Assembly: GCA_017621795.1 (NCBI GenBank)
Contig: JAGASJ010000019.1
Location: 1 to 64,000, forward strand
Direction of reading: 5' to 3'
DNA: 64,000 nt
DNA from: Oscillospiraceae bacterium
GTDB lineage: Bacteria > Bacillota > Clostridia > Oscillospirales > Oscillospiraceae
Part shown: positions 1-7,333 of the stretch, piece by piece
Layout: every line of letters starts with the position of its first letter
Numbering within the stretch: the stretch's first letter is position 1
Notes under the pieces: generated by a model
Told to the model about the DNA's origin: nothing
The model's input: the letters and a program-made list of their open reading frames with translations, nothing else
Databases searched by the model: none
Position numbers and translations under genes: made by a program

Positions 1-78
1 TACATTTACTTTTACAACCATGAACGAATCCAAAACAGAACGGGAGTGGCGCCGCTGACGCTACGCCACTCCGCTTAA
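1..78 (+). CDS. IS3-family transposase, C-terminal end (cut by window start)
   Basis: Frame 1 is open from the first base to a TAA at 76-78 and encodes 25 residues. They include YNHERIQ and APLTLRHSA, the typical last residues of IS3-family OrfB (DDE transposase). The catalytic domain would lie upstream of the window, so whether the gene is intact cannot be told. The downstream bases up to about 140 look like the right end of such an element. Family known; copy status inferred. Confidence 0.75.
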   Translation, partial: YIYFYNHERIQNRTGVAPLTLRHSA

Positions 79-121
79 AATTCAATTATCCTGCAAGGGA
101 GTCCCTTTTTTGTGCTGTTCG

Positions 122-140
122 CACAAACTGGGGCAGTTCA
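122..140. repeat. Possible right terminal repeat of the IS3-type element
   Basis: About 45 bases after the transposase stop the sequence reads CACAAACTGGGGCAGTTCA and ends in CA, as IS3-family ends (TG...CA) do. The left end lies outside the window, so the inverted repeat cannot be paired. Confidence 0.35.
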
Positions 141-186
141 ATTGCTTTGATACCTGCTAAAATTTTATAAAGTTGGTATTGCCGGG

Positions 187-217
187 TTTTCTTAATCGAG
201 GGGCTTCATTGTGGGGA
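187..217. repeat. Distal attachment-site copy of the lysS 3' end
   Basis: Read on the minus strand, this encodes the same final residues and stop as lysS (PTMKPLD then TAA). It differs from 1703-1733 only at 198 and 210, both third codon positions. Synonymous differences point to a 3' end that came from another lysS allele rather than a chance match. Confidence 0.7.
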
Positions 218-226
218 GTACTTTTG

Positions 227-251
227 TATTTTCACGAATTGCCACTTATCG
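227..251. repeat. 25-base direct repeat, copy 1
   Basis: Identical over 25 bases to 288-312, 61 bases downstream; the core is CACGAATTGCCACTTATCG. A shorter variant (TTATTGCCAC) follows at 317-326. Its place just inside the attachment copy suggests a recombinase or excisionase site; the function is inferred. Confidence 0.6.
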
Positions 252-287
252 TTACAAAACCCCACGGATAAAGGGTTTTCAATATTC

Positions 288-312
288 TATTTTCACGAAT
301 TGCCACTTATCG
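288..312. repeat. 25-base direct repeat, copy 2
   Basis: Exact second copy of 227-251, inside the left end of the lysS-linked element. Confidence 0.6.
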
Positions 313-333
313 CAACTTATTGCCACGGGCAAA

Positions 334-362
334 TGTCGTAAAAATTGTCGTAAATGTCGTAA
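334..362. repeat. Three TGTCGTAA repeats, left arm
   Basis: TGTCGTAA occurs at 334-341, 346-353 and 355-362. The same octamer occurs twice near the right end (1633-1651). Clusters of a short direct repeat inside both ends of an element are typical of arm-type integrase sites. Confidence 0.55.
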
Positions 363-375
363 GGTTTTTAAAGGA

Positions 376-403
376 AAACCGAGTGATTTTTGTCACTCGG
401 TTT
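376..403 (-). terminator. Hairpin, probable minus-strand terminator
   Basis: An 11-base perfect stem (AAACCGAGTGA with its complement) and 6-base loop. On the minus strand it is followed by a T-rich run (TTTTCCTTTA); no gene needing it is visible in the window. Confidence 0.4.
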
Positions 404-593
404 ATGGTTTAGGCAATTTGCAATACACCTTGTAGTTTTTTGGATGTTTGCTCTTTGAACTCTTATCTTAAACATAGAGTAAAGACTCTTAATGCTTATA
501 TAATTATCATGATTAATAAGAGTCTTATATAAAAGAAAAAGAGTCATAAAGATTCTATAGGAATCGTTATAACTCATGAAGATTGCGGAAATA

Positions 594-622
594 TTGAAAA
601 TTTCACATTTCTATGCTATAAT
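594..622 (+). promoter_or_regulatory. Sigma-A-type promoter of the two-gene cargo
   Basis: TTGAAA at 594-599, a 17-base spacer and TATAAT at 617-622. Transcription would start near 629, which makes the ATG at 631 nearly leaderless and favours the ATG at 649. Confidence 0.7.
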
Positions 623-648
623 AATAAAAAATGTTCGGAGTTGGTTAT

Positions 649-1101
649 ATGGAAAGCAAAATATATTGTCTGCCGATTAAAACCCCTGACGGAATTGTTA
701 ATTTAGAAATTAATCATACTGTGGTTGATAAAGATGATGACGATATGAGTGTAACCCTTTCAACAACCATTCAAGGGGAAACCCTTTCATATCAAACTGA
801 AACCACCGAGGAAGCACTAATTTTGCTTGCAAAGAATCTGCCCGAAAAGTGGCACATAAAATCCTGCATTTCCTGCCGTCATGGTCATTTCTGTCCCGTA
901 GGCAATTTTGATAATGAACTGTTTTGTGTGACAGACTTTGCTCCGAAAGAACCCCGTGATTTGTGGCAGGTTACAGAGAACGAGGGAGAGCGAAAAAGCA
1001 GAAGTCGCACACTGTTTGATTGTTGTGACCACTACCAAACACAGGCTGAAGATTATTTTACATATAGTGACTACTATTATGAGGTGACGAAATGCAAATA
1101 G
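649..1101 (+). CDS. Unknown 150-residue cargo protein of the lysS-linked element
   Basis: Family not recognised. The protein is acidic and soluble, with no signal peptide or membrane segment. The central part is Cys-rich (CISCRHGHFCPVG, then FC and DCC), which could bind a metal. The C terminus is Tyr-rich. An ATG at 631 is in frame, but ATG 649 has CGGAG eight bases upstream and lies properly downstream of the promoter at 594-622, so 649 was chosen. It overlaps the next gene by 10 bases, so the two are probably translated together. Both are AT-rich compared with lysS, as expected for transferred DNA. An orphan immunity or defence role is possible but has no direct support. Confidence 0.65.
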   Translation: MESKIYCLPIKTPDGIVNLEINHTVVDKDDDDMSVTLSTTIQGETLSYQTETTEEALILLAKNLPEKWHIKSCISCRHGHFCPVGNFDNELFCVTDFAPKEPRDLWQVTENEGERKSRSRTLFDCCDHYQTQAEDYFTYSDYYYEVTKCK

Positions 1102-1568
1102 AAAGATTTGATTTTTTAAGAAAAGAATTTTCATCTTATGAAATGAAGTTTTCAGAAGACGGCAGTTCGGTGGAAATAATCAATCCGTTTTGCAATAAAA
1201 ATGTTAAGGTGGAATATATTCCAGAAGACGACTTTACTCCCTACATCGTTTATTTTGCATTCCAACATTGTCATATGTGTGATGAAGAAGATATAATTGA
1301 CTATATCAATAACATTATTAACGGAAAGGTTTTCTCAATAGAGTATTTTAATAATGACACACGGTGTTTCGGCGGCGACATAACCGCAGAAGAATTGGAA
1401 GACCTTTCTTATGACACATTAGAGCAAAACACAGGGTATTATGGAATCACCAAGTTAAAAGATTGTGCCAACTCGTTTAAATTGCGAGGTTGGCATAGTG
1501 ACCATAATTTTGATGCAGTATTTGTTACCGACGAAGACGGCTCTATCTCAATAAAGAAACTCAATTAA
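1092..1568 (+). CDS. Unknown 158-residue acidic cargo protein
   Basis: Family not recognised. The protein is strongly acidic and soluble, without a signal peptide or membrane helix. It has a CHMCDEED patch near residue 53 and an aromatic-rich centre. A GAGGTG ribosome site at 1081-1086 lies inside the end of the preceding gene, and the start overlaps that gene by 10 bases. A strong terminator follows 17 bases after the stop, closing a clean two-gene unit. Acidity, size and pairing resemble immunity proteins of polymorphic toxins, but this is inference only. AT-rich relative to the chromosome. Confidence 0.65.
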   Translation: MQIERFDFLRKEFSSYEMKFSEDGSSVEIINPFCNKNVKVEYIPEDDFTPYIVYFAFQHCHMCDEEDIIDYINNIINGKVFSIEYFNNDTRCFGGDITAEELEDLSYDTLEQNTGYYGITKLKDCANSFKLRGWHSDHNFDAVFVTDEDGSISIKKLN

Positions 1569-1584
1569 TATCATTACAAGCAAA

Positions 1585-1629
1585 AAGGACTATGACATTT
1601 TTGGTGTCATAGTCCTTCTTCATTTTTTC
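1585..1629 (+). terminator. Terminator of the two-gene cargo
   Basis: Stem AAGGACTATGAC with its exact complement (12 base pairs, about 9-base loop) followed by CTTCATTTTTTC. Confidence 0.8.
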
Positions 1630-1632
1630 ATT

Positions 1633-1651
1633 TGTCGTAAATGTGTCGTAA
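1633..1651. repeat. Two TGTCGTAA repeats, right arm
   Basis: Copies at 1633-1640 and 1644-1651 match the three-copy cluster at 334-362 and lie about 52 bases inside the right core site at 1703-1733. Confidence 0.55.
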
Positions 1652-1702
1652 ATCGGTTTTGATAGAGTTTCAAAAACCCTGTAATACCGCTATTTTACGG
1701 CA

Positions 1703-1733
1703 TTTTCTTAATCAAGGGGCTTCATCGTGGGGA
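1703..1733. repeat. Attachment site at the end of intact lysS
   Basis: This covers the stop codon and last eight codons of lysS and a few bases beyond. It is repeated at 187-217 with two third-position differences. Insertion here restores the lysS reading frame, as for other elements that target the 3' ends of housekeeping genes. Confidence 0.7.
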
Positions 1734-3201
1734 AGAGGATGACTTCGCGGATGGTGTCGCTGCCGGTGAGCAGCATTACGCAGCGGTCGATGCCGATGCC
1801 CATACCGCCCGTGGGGGGCATACCGTATTCCATGGCGTTGAGGAAGTCCTCATCCAGCATTTCTGTTTCGTCGTCGCCTCTCTCCCGCTGCTCCACCTGC
1901 TTCATAAACCGTTCTCTCTGATCCACAGGGTCGTTCAGCTCGGAGTAGGCATTGCCCATCTCGCTGTGGCAGATGAATGCTTCGAAGCGCTCGGTCAGGC
2001 GGGGGTCCTTGGGGCTGCGCTTGGTCAAGGGGCTGACTTCCACAGGATACATGGTGATAAAGGTGGGCTGCACCAGGTGCTCCTCCACTTTTTGATCAAA
2101 GCAGGCATACAGGGCGTTGCCCCAGGTCTTTTCTGCCGCGTCGCTGAGCTCTACGCCCTTTGCCTTTGCGGCGGCTACTGCCTCGGCATCGTCGGAGATG
2201 GCATCAAAATCAATGCCCACGTACTCCTTGACTGCCTCTACCATGGTCATTCTGCGCCAGCCGGGTGCCAGATTGACGGTCTCGCCCATCCATTCCACCT
2301 CGTAAGTGCCCAGAATTTCCTTGGCGGCACCGGAGATGATGCCCTCGCAAATATCCATCATATCGTGGAAATCCGCATAGGCCTGATACAGCTCCACGGT
2401 GGTGAACTCCGGATTATGCTTGGGGTCCATACCCTCATTACGGAAGATGCGGCCAATCTCATACACCCGATCCATACCGCCAATAATCAGCCGCTTCAGG
2501 GGCAGCTCGGTGGCGATACGCATATACATATCAATATCTAAGGTGTTGTGATGGGTGATGAAGGGACGGGCAGACGCACCGCCTGCGATGGTATTGAGTA
2601 CCGGGGTCTCCACCTCGATATAACCCATATTGTCCAAATAATTGCGCATAAACTTGATGAACTTGGATCGGATGATGAAGTTGCGCTTCACCTCGGGGTT
2701 CACCATCAGGTCTACATAGCGCTGGCGGAAACGAGTTTCCTTATCGGTCAGGCCGTGGAACTTTTCCGGCAGAGGAAGCAGGGACTTGCTGAGCAGTGTG
2801 ACCTGCTTTGCACGGACGGAAATCTCCTCCGTTTTGGTCTTAAATACCTCGCCGGTGACGCCCACAATGTCGCCAATGTCGTACTTTTTGAAGTATTCAA
2901 ATTCCTCTGCGCCCAGCTCGTCGATCTTCACAAACAGCTGAATACGGCCGGCAGCATCCTGCAGATCGCAGAAGCTCACCTTGCCCATTCCCCGCTTGCT
3001 CATCAGACGGCCTGCCAAAGAGACGGTCTTACCCTCGAAGGCCTCAAAATCCGCCTTGATCGTGGCAGAATCGGTATCAAAATTAAACTTGGTCTGCACA
3101 AAAGGATCCCGTCCTTCTGCCTGCAGAGCCGCCAGCTTATCGCGGCGAATCTGTGCCTGTTCGGAAACAGGAAGCTCCGCCTGAGGTACAAACTTTGCCA
3201 T
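1708..3201 (-). CDS. lysS: Lysyl-tRNA synthetase, class II
   Basis: Charges tRNA-Lys with lysine using ATP in the cytosol. At 497 residues it is the normal size for bacterial class II LysRS. An N-terminal OB-fold anticodon-binding domain (about 55-160) precedes the catalytic domain. The class II motifs are visible: RFRQRYVDL (motif 1 region), FRNEGMD.HNPEFT (motif 2) and GMGIGIDR near the end (motif 3). It starts 3 bases after greA stops, with GAGGG inside the end of greA, so the two form an operon from the promoter at 3728-3756. Its 3' end doubles as the attachment site of the element to the left; the reading frame is intact. Confidence 0.97.
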   Translation of the reverse strand: MAKFVPQAELPVSEQAQIRRDKLAALQAEGRDPFVQTKFNFDTDSATIKADFEAFEGKTVSLAGRLMSKRGMGKVSFCDLQDAAGRIQLFVKIDELGAEEFEYFKKYDIGDIVGVTGEVFKTKTEEISVRAKQVTLLSKSLLPLPEKFHGLTDKETRFRQRYVDLMVNPEVKRNFIIRSKFIKFMRNYLDNMGYIEVETPVLNTIAGGASARPFITHHNTLDIDMYMRIATELPLKRLIIGGMDRVYEIGRIFRNEGMDPKHNPEFTTVELYQAYADFHDMMDICEGIISGAAKEILGTYEVEWMGETVNLAPGWRRMTMVEAVKEYVGIDFDAISDDAEAVAAAKAKGVELSDAAEKTWGNALYACFDQKVEEHLVQPTFITMYPVEVSPLTKRSPKDPRLTERFEAFICHSEMGNAYSELNDPVDQRERFMKQVEQRERGDDETEMLDEDFLNAMEYGMPPTGGMGIGIDRCVMLLTGSDTIREVILFPTMKPLD

Positions 3202-3204
3202 GGC

Positions 3205-3684
3205 TTAGCCCTCGCGGGTGACGGAAACGACCTTCATCTCGTAGGAGCCGTTGGGTGCGTTTACCACAAATGTGTCGCCTGCGGACTTGCCAACAATGGC
3301 ACGGCCGAAGGGAGAATCGTCAGACAGCTTAAACTGCATGGGGTCTGCTTCCTGAGAGCCGGTGATGCGGTAAGCAGTCTCTACACCGGTGGCGGGATTC
3401 AGCACGGTAACGGTGCAGCCTAAGCCTACACGGCCATTGAGCTCGTTTTCGTCCTCGATGATCACTGCGTGAGAAAGGATGTCTTCGATCTCGGCAATGC
3501 GGCCGTACAGCTTTGCCTGCTCATTCTTGGCGGCATCGTATTCGGAGTTTTCGGACAAGTCACCGTAGGAGCGGGCTTCTGCGATCATCGCAGCGATCTC
3601 ACGCTCACGGGTGGTCTTTAAATAATTGAGTTCCTTTTCCAAGTCCTGCAGGCGCAGGCTGGTAATCTTATATTCTTTTGCCAT
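3205..3684 (-). CDS. greA: Transcription elongation factor GreA
   Basis: Rescues backtracked RNA polymerase by stimulating transcript cleavage through the secondary channel. At 159 residues it has the standard two parts. The N-terminal coiled coil (about 10-75) contains the conserved tip region ARSYGDLSENSEYDAAK with the acidic residues that act at the polymerase active site. The C-terminal FKBP-like domain ends SPFGRAIVGKSAGD. The ribosome site AAGGAT lies 7 bases before the ATG. It is the first gene of the greA-lysS operon. Confidence 0.96.
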   Translation of the reverse strand: MAKEYKITSLRLQDLEKELNYLKTTREREIAAMIAEARSYGDLSENSEYDAAKNEQAKLYGRIAEIEDILSHAVIIEDENELNGRVGLGCTVTVLNPATGVETAYRITGSQEADPMQFKLSDDSPFGRAIVGKSAGDTFVVNAPNGSYEMKVVSVTREG

Positions 3685-3727
3685 AATGGTGATCCTTTCT
3701 TGTTGAAAAAATTACATATCTCCCTAC

Positions 3728-3756
3728 ATTATATTGGAAAGCCTTCCGTTCGTCAA
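3728..3756 (-). promoter_or_regulatory. Promoter of greA-lysS
   Basis: On the minus strand, TTGACG (3751-3756), a 17-base spacer and TATAAT (3728-3733), with the leader running into greA at 3684. Confidence 0.8.
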
Positions 3757-3796
3757 GCATAAAATACGGGAAAACCGCCTCATTCACGGCAAAACA

Positions 3797-3829
3797 GCGG
3801 TCTGTGAAGAATTTTTCTTCACAGACCGC
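3797..3829 (-). terminator. Terminator hairpin after the S41 protease gene
   Basis: A 15-base perfect stem beginning GCGGTCTGTGAAGAA, 10 bases after the protease stop. The T-run on the minus strand is short (TGTTTTG), so termination may be partial. It also separates this operon from greA-lysS. Confidence 0.65.
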
Positions 3830-3838
3830 CCTCATCAT

Positions 3839-5044
3839 TTAATTCAGCTTTTCCTGCAGTGCCGCGATGGCCGCCTGCAGCTGCGCGTCATCTTCCTCGG
3901 GAAGCATCTGTCCGTAAATCAGTGCGGCGGTCTCCAAGTCTACCTCCACAGGCACATCCACCTTCAGACCACCCACCTCTGCCAGGCTGACCCCGTTGGG
4001 CGTAAAGTACTTGCCTACAGAGAGGTTGACCGCTGAGCCGTCGGACAGGTTAAACAGCTGCTGGAAGTAGCCCTTGCCGGTAGTATTTTGCCCTACCGTT
4101 ACAGCATAGTCATACTCCTTCAGGGCGGCGGCAAAAAACTCCGCGGCAGAGTAGCTGTCACCGTTGATCAGCACAGCCATCGGCACATCCACACAGGACG
4201 CGTCGGACACGTCCACATCCTCCCGACCCCGATAATCCACGCTTTTGAACAGATCGCCCTTTGGTAGCAGATAGTCTAGAAGCTTTACCAATTCGTGACG
4301 GTATCCGCCGGGATTGAAGCGCACATCAAAGATCAGCGCCTGTGCTCCCTGCTCCAGCAGAGACTCAACTGCCGCAATGCTCTCCTGCGCGCATCGGCTG
4401 TCAAAATTGGTAATATGAACATAACCAATTTTATCGGAAACCATTTTCCCGTAAGCAACCTCCACCAGCACCAAATCTCTGGTGACCACCACTTCCATCC
4501 GGGTTTCGTCACGCAGGACCGTCAGCTTTACATCTGTTCCCTGCTCCCCGGCGACCATATCAATTGCCGCATCCATACCCACATCGGGAACCATAACGCC
4601 ATCTACGCCAATAACCACGTCCATGGGCATGATCCCGCTTTTTTGGGCAGGACTGCCCGGCTCTACCCGCTGAACCTCAAAGCCGCTTCCGTCCTCCAAA
4701 CGGGCAACCGTCACGCCAATGCCCACATAGCTGTTGGCCATAGAGTCGTGGTAAGCCTGCATCTGACTTTCGGGTAAATAATAGCTCCACTGATCCTCAA
4801 TGCCCTCCACCATTCCGGCGGCGGCCATATCCATCATATATCCTTCATCGATCTCGCCGATATACATTTGGTCCAGCAAAGACTGCAGCTCCTGAAGCTT
4901 CGCAAGGCCCTGGGTACTGCCCCCTTTTTGCGCCGCGGGGGTAGATTTGACACTGTAAAAAGTCATCAGACTTGCCACGATCGCCACTAAAAAATAGGAA
5001 ACGATCCTGCCAAACGAGCCTGTGCTTCTGTTTTCTTCGTTCAT
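3839..5044 (-). CDS. S41-family carboxy-terminal processing protease (CtpA-like), membrane-anchored
   Basis: A periplasm-side serine protease of the C-terminal processing family. One N-terminal membrane helix (about residues 15-35) is followed by a PDZ domain (about 95-175, with GVTV, GSPAQKSGI and MPMDVVIGVDG). The S41 catalytic core follows: FNPGG, then GDSYSAAEF with the nucleophile Ser and TTGKG with the catalytic Lys. Length 401. The start is the ATG at 5042-5044, because GGAGGA lies 6 bases upstream; an in-frame ATG at 5071 has no ribosome site. It is the last gene of the ftsE-ftsX-M23 run and may process or degrade hydrolases or division proteins. Substrate unknown. Confidence 0.9.
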   Translation of the reverse strand: MNEENRSTGSFGRIVSYFLVAIVASLMTFYSVKSTPAAQKGGSTQGLAKLQELQSLLDQMYIGEIDEGYMMDMAAAGMVEGIEDQWSYYLPESQMQAYHDSMANSYVGIGVTVARLEDGSGFEVQRVEPGSPAQKSGIMPMDVVIGVDGVMVPDVGMDAAIDMVAGEQGTDVKLTVLRDETRMEVVVTRDLVLVEVAYGKMVSDKIGYVHITNFDSRCAQESIAAVESLLEQGAQALIFDVRFNPGGYRHELVKLLDYLLPKGDLFKSVDYRGREDVDVSDASCVDVPMAVLINGDSYSAAEFFAAALKEYDYAVTVGQNTTGKGYFQQLFNLSDGSAVNLSVGKYFTPNGVSLAEVGGLKVDVPVEVDLETAALIYGQMLPEEDDAQLQAAIAALQEKLN

Positions 5045-5103
5045 TCCATTTCCTCCATAGCTTATCCCCACGACCTTACAGCCGTGGGGATGAATCGGTA
5101 GTT

Positions 5104-5190
5104 TTATCGGCCTGCAATCATTGCTACAAAGCCCAAAACCATCACAGCGACCAGTGTGACTGCCATAATTGCGGCAAATTTCTTCTGCAT
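5104..5190 (-). CDS. 28-residue single-helix membrane peptide between the M23 hydrolase and S41 protease
   Basis: A complete small frame with a near-ideal ribosome site (AAGGAGT, 7 bases before ATG 5190). It encodes MQKKFAAIMA followed by a hydrophobic stretch and a C-terminal AGR. It is a Lys-capped N terminus plus one transmembrane helix and nothing else. It begins 15 bases after the M23 gene stop and ends about 60 bases before the S41 gene start, on the same strand. Its place suggests a small regulator or anchor in the FtsEX-hydrolase-protease set. Homology not recognised. Confidence 0.65.
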   Translation of the reverse strand: MQKKFAAIMAVTLVAVMVLGFVAMIAGR

Positions 5191-5205
5191 AACAGATACT
5201 CCTTA

Positions 5206-6447
5206 TTATCCGAAATTTACATAGTTACAGGGGTTTACATAGGTACCGTTATAGAAGATACCAAAGTGCAGATGCACACCGGTAGAGCCGCCTGTTGTGC
5301 CCATATAGCCTATGACCTGGCCGGCAGAAACATACTGACCTACAGACACGATATAATGGGTCATGTGCATATAGATGGAGCCGAAGCCATCACCGTGATT
5401 CAGCGACACATAGTTGCCTGCGCCGCCGGCCTGGAAAGCCGCCACAGACACATAGCCGCTTCGGGTGGCATAAATGGGCGTACCGGAAGCGCCGGGAATA
5501 TCGACGCCGTTGTGCATTCTGTATACGCCGTCAATGGGATGGTCACGCATACCGAAGGGACTGGATATGTAAGTAAACTTACAGGGCTGCAGCCAGGTTG
5601 CATTGCTTTCGGGACTGTAGCCATTGCCGCCGGAGGGCTTGGAGGTGGACAGCCACTCCTTGTACTTCTGATCCTCGTATTCGTCCTTTTTGTTGGCGAT
5701 CTCCTGCATCAGCTCTTCCTGCATCAGCTCAGATTGCTCGATCATCTCTTCAAACTCCGCGCCTCTGGCCCGCAGCTCCTGCAGCAAGCGGTCTGTTTCT
5801 GCCCGCTTTTCGTCCAGCTCCGCTTCCAGCACTGTCAGCTCTTCACGGCGGCTCTGCAGAACGGTCTGCTGTTGGATCATCTCTTCCTTTGCGTCAGAGA
5901 CCTCCTTGGCGGCGCTTTGCAGATCCTCCAGGCACTTCTTGTCTGCATCCGCAATTTCCCGCACCATTTCCATACGGTCCAGCATATCGGCAAAGCTATT
6001 GGCGTTAAACAGCACCGCCCAGTAGGACAGCTTGCCGTTTTCCTCCATAGCACGGATACGCAGCTTGCTGCGCTCCTGCATATCCGCCAGACGGCTTTCC
6101 GCCCGGTCCAGCTCATCCTGCTTATCTGCGATCAAAAGCGCATAAGTGGAAATTTGGGTGTTCAGGTTTTCAGCCTGCTGGGTGAGCAGAACGATCTCCC
6201 GATCCACCAAATCCTTTTGGGCAACCAGGCGCGCCATTTCGTTTTCTGTCTCCTGCAGGGAGCCGCGCAGGTCCTTCAGCTCTGCTTCCAGCTTATCGTT
6301 TTCTTCTTCCAGTTTGTCCAGCTGCTGCTTGATCTCGCCGGAGGATGCGGCTTTTGCGGTTTGAGGGTGCGCACCGCCAACCATCCCCATCAGCATCATC
6401 ATTGCTACAAACACAGCGCAGACGGATAATAGATGTTTCCTTTTCAT
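5206..6447 (-). CDS. Secreted M23 peptidase with long coiled coil (EnvC-like murein hydrolase)
   Basis: The signal peptide (MKRKHLLSVCAV...AKA) is followed by an approximately 230-residue heptad-rich coiled coil (about 40-260) and a C-terminal M23/LytM domain. The zinc-ligand motifs are present: HNGVDIPG (HxxxD) and HLHFG (HxH). FtsEX is known in other bacteria to control such coiled-coil hydrolases across the membrane, and ftsX ends 7 bases before this gene. The start at ATG 6447 has GAGG 5 bases upstream; an alternative at 6462 would overlap ftsX. Likely role: septal peptidoglycan cleavage under FtsEX control. Confidence 0.92.
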   Translation of the reverse strand: MKRKHLLSVCAVFVAMMMLMGMVGGAHPQTAKAASSGEIKQQLDKLEEENDKLEAELKDLRGSLQETENEMARLVAQKDLVDREIVLLTQQAENLNTQISTYALLIADKQDELDRAESRLADMQERSKLRIRAMEENGKLSYWAVLFNANSFADMLDRMEMVREIADADKKCLEDLQSAAKEVSDAKEEMIQQQTVLQSRREELTVLEAELDEKRAETDRLLQELRARGAEFEEMIEQSELMQEELMQEIANKKDEYEDQKYKEWLSTSKPSGGNGYSPESNATWLQPCKFTYISSPFGMRDHPIDGVYRMHNGVDIPGASGTPIYATRSGYVSVAAFQAGGAGNYVSLNHGDGFGSIYMHMTHYIVSVGQYVSAGQVIGYMGTTGGSTGVHLHFGIFYNGTYVNPCNYVNFG

Positions 6448-6454
6448 AGCGTCC

Positions 6455-7333
6455 TCACACATTCATAAACTTGCGAATGGATGTCCAGCTTCCTACCACG
6501 CCCACAAACAGGCCTGCACCGCCAAACACCAAAAGCATCGGCATCAACAGCTCGGAGAACGGCACAAAGTTCAGCCACTTTAAGGTCTGCCCGATGCTGG
6601 CAAGCAAGTTGTCGTACATCAGCCATTCCAAACCGAAGGCCAATCCTGCACCTACCATACCCAGCACAAAGCCCTGTATCATAAAGGGGAAGCGGATAAA
6701 GCCGTTGGTAGCGCCAACCATTCTCATAATGGCGATTTCATCCCGTCGGTCGTACATTGCCAGCTTGACCGTATTGGAAATGATCAAGAGGCTGACCACC
6801 AGCAGTATGCCAATGATCACCAAAGAGACCATCAGCAGGATATCCTGCATCAAAGTAAAGTTTTCCATAATGGCCTCCGGCGCGCTGATATTGGCAACAC
6901 CGGGAACCTGGTAAAGCTTTTCCATTGTTTCGTGAAGCAGGCGGTTATCCACCAGCGAGACACGGAAGCGGTGGCGAAAAATGGTGGGGTCTAAGCCCGC
7001 ATCCACATCGTAGTCGTAATCAGCGGCAAAGTTCTGCATTGCCTCTTCTCTGGTGATGGGAATGCTGTTTGCCACATTTTCCACCAGGTTGATATCCGAG
7101 CCCACACTTCTTGCTTCTGCATCGGTCAGGGTCTCGTCCACAAACACCAAAAGCTCTGTATTCTTATTCAAGTCACTGACGATGATGTTCAGATTGTACA
7201 TCACCGCAGAAAATGTACCCACGATCAGCAGGCATGCCACCGTCACGCAAATGGCGGCAAAGGACATAAAGCCGCGGCGGAAAATTCCGCGGAAGCCCTG
7301 TTTCAGTAAGTATCCGAAGTTGTTTAATTTCAT
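6455..7333 (-). CDS. ftsX: Cell-division ABC transporter permease FtsX
   Basis: The 292-residue membrane subunit of FtsEX. A cytoplasmic N terminus (GYLLKQGFRGIFRRGF) and TM1 are followed by an extracellular loop of about 120 residues (the hydrolase-docking domain), and then three more helices typical of FtsX/MacB permeases. ATG 7333 overlaps the ftsE stop by 4 bases (ATGA), so it is translationally coupled. The M23 hydrolase directly downstream is the likely partner of the external loop. Confidence 0.95.
   Translation of the reverse strand: MKLNNFGYLLKQGFRGIFRRGFMSFAAICVTVACLLIVGTFSAVMYNLNIIVSDLNKNTELLVFVDETLTDAEARSVGSDINLVENVANSIPITREEAMQNFAADYDYDVDAGLDPTIFRHRFRVSLVDNRLLHETMEKLYQVPGVANISAPEAIMENFTLMQDILLMVSLVIIGILLVVSLLIISNTVKLAMYDRRDEIAIMRMVGATNGFIRFPFMIQGFVLGMVGAGLAFGLEWLMYDNLLASIGQTLKWLNFVPFSELLMPMLLVFGGAGLFVGVVGSWTSIRKFMNV

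Larger units (their letters stand above)
187..1733. mobile_element. 1.5 kb non-autonomous integrated element at the 3' end of lysS
   Basis: The segment is bounded by two direct copies of the lysS 3' end (187-217 and 1703-1733, 29 of 31 identical). Just inside each end are short direct repeats, TGTCGTAA three times on the left (334-362) and twice on the right (1633-1651). This is the arrangement of core and arm sites used by tyrosine recombinases. Inside are one promoter, two overlapping genes, one terminator and no recombinase gene. That matches a cis-mobilizable element (CIME), which needs an integrase in trans. An eroded larger element is the alternative. Confidence 0.65.

Noticed and set aside
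211..435. Plus-strand frame of 74 codons inside the left end of the lysS-linked element
   Set aside because: It runs through the 25-base repeats, arm repeats and hairpin, has no ribosome site and a composition driven by repeats.
2548..3423. Plus-strand frame opposite lysS and greA
   Set aside because: Antisense shadow of two clearly conserved genes; no ribosome site and no recognisable family.
4972..6429. Long plus-strand frame (about 485 codons) opposite the M23 hydrolase
   Set aside because: Opposite-strand frame created by the coiled-coil codon pattern; the minus-strand gene has clear motifs and a signal peptide.
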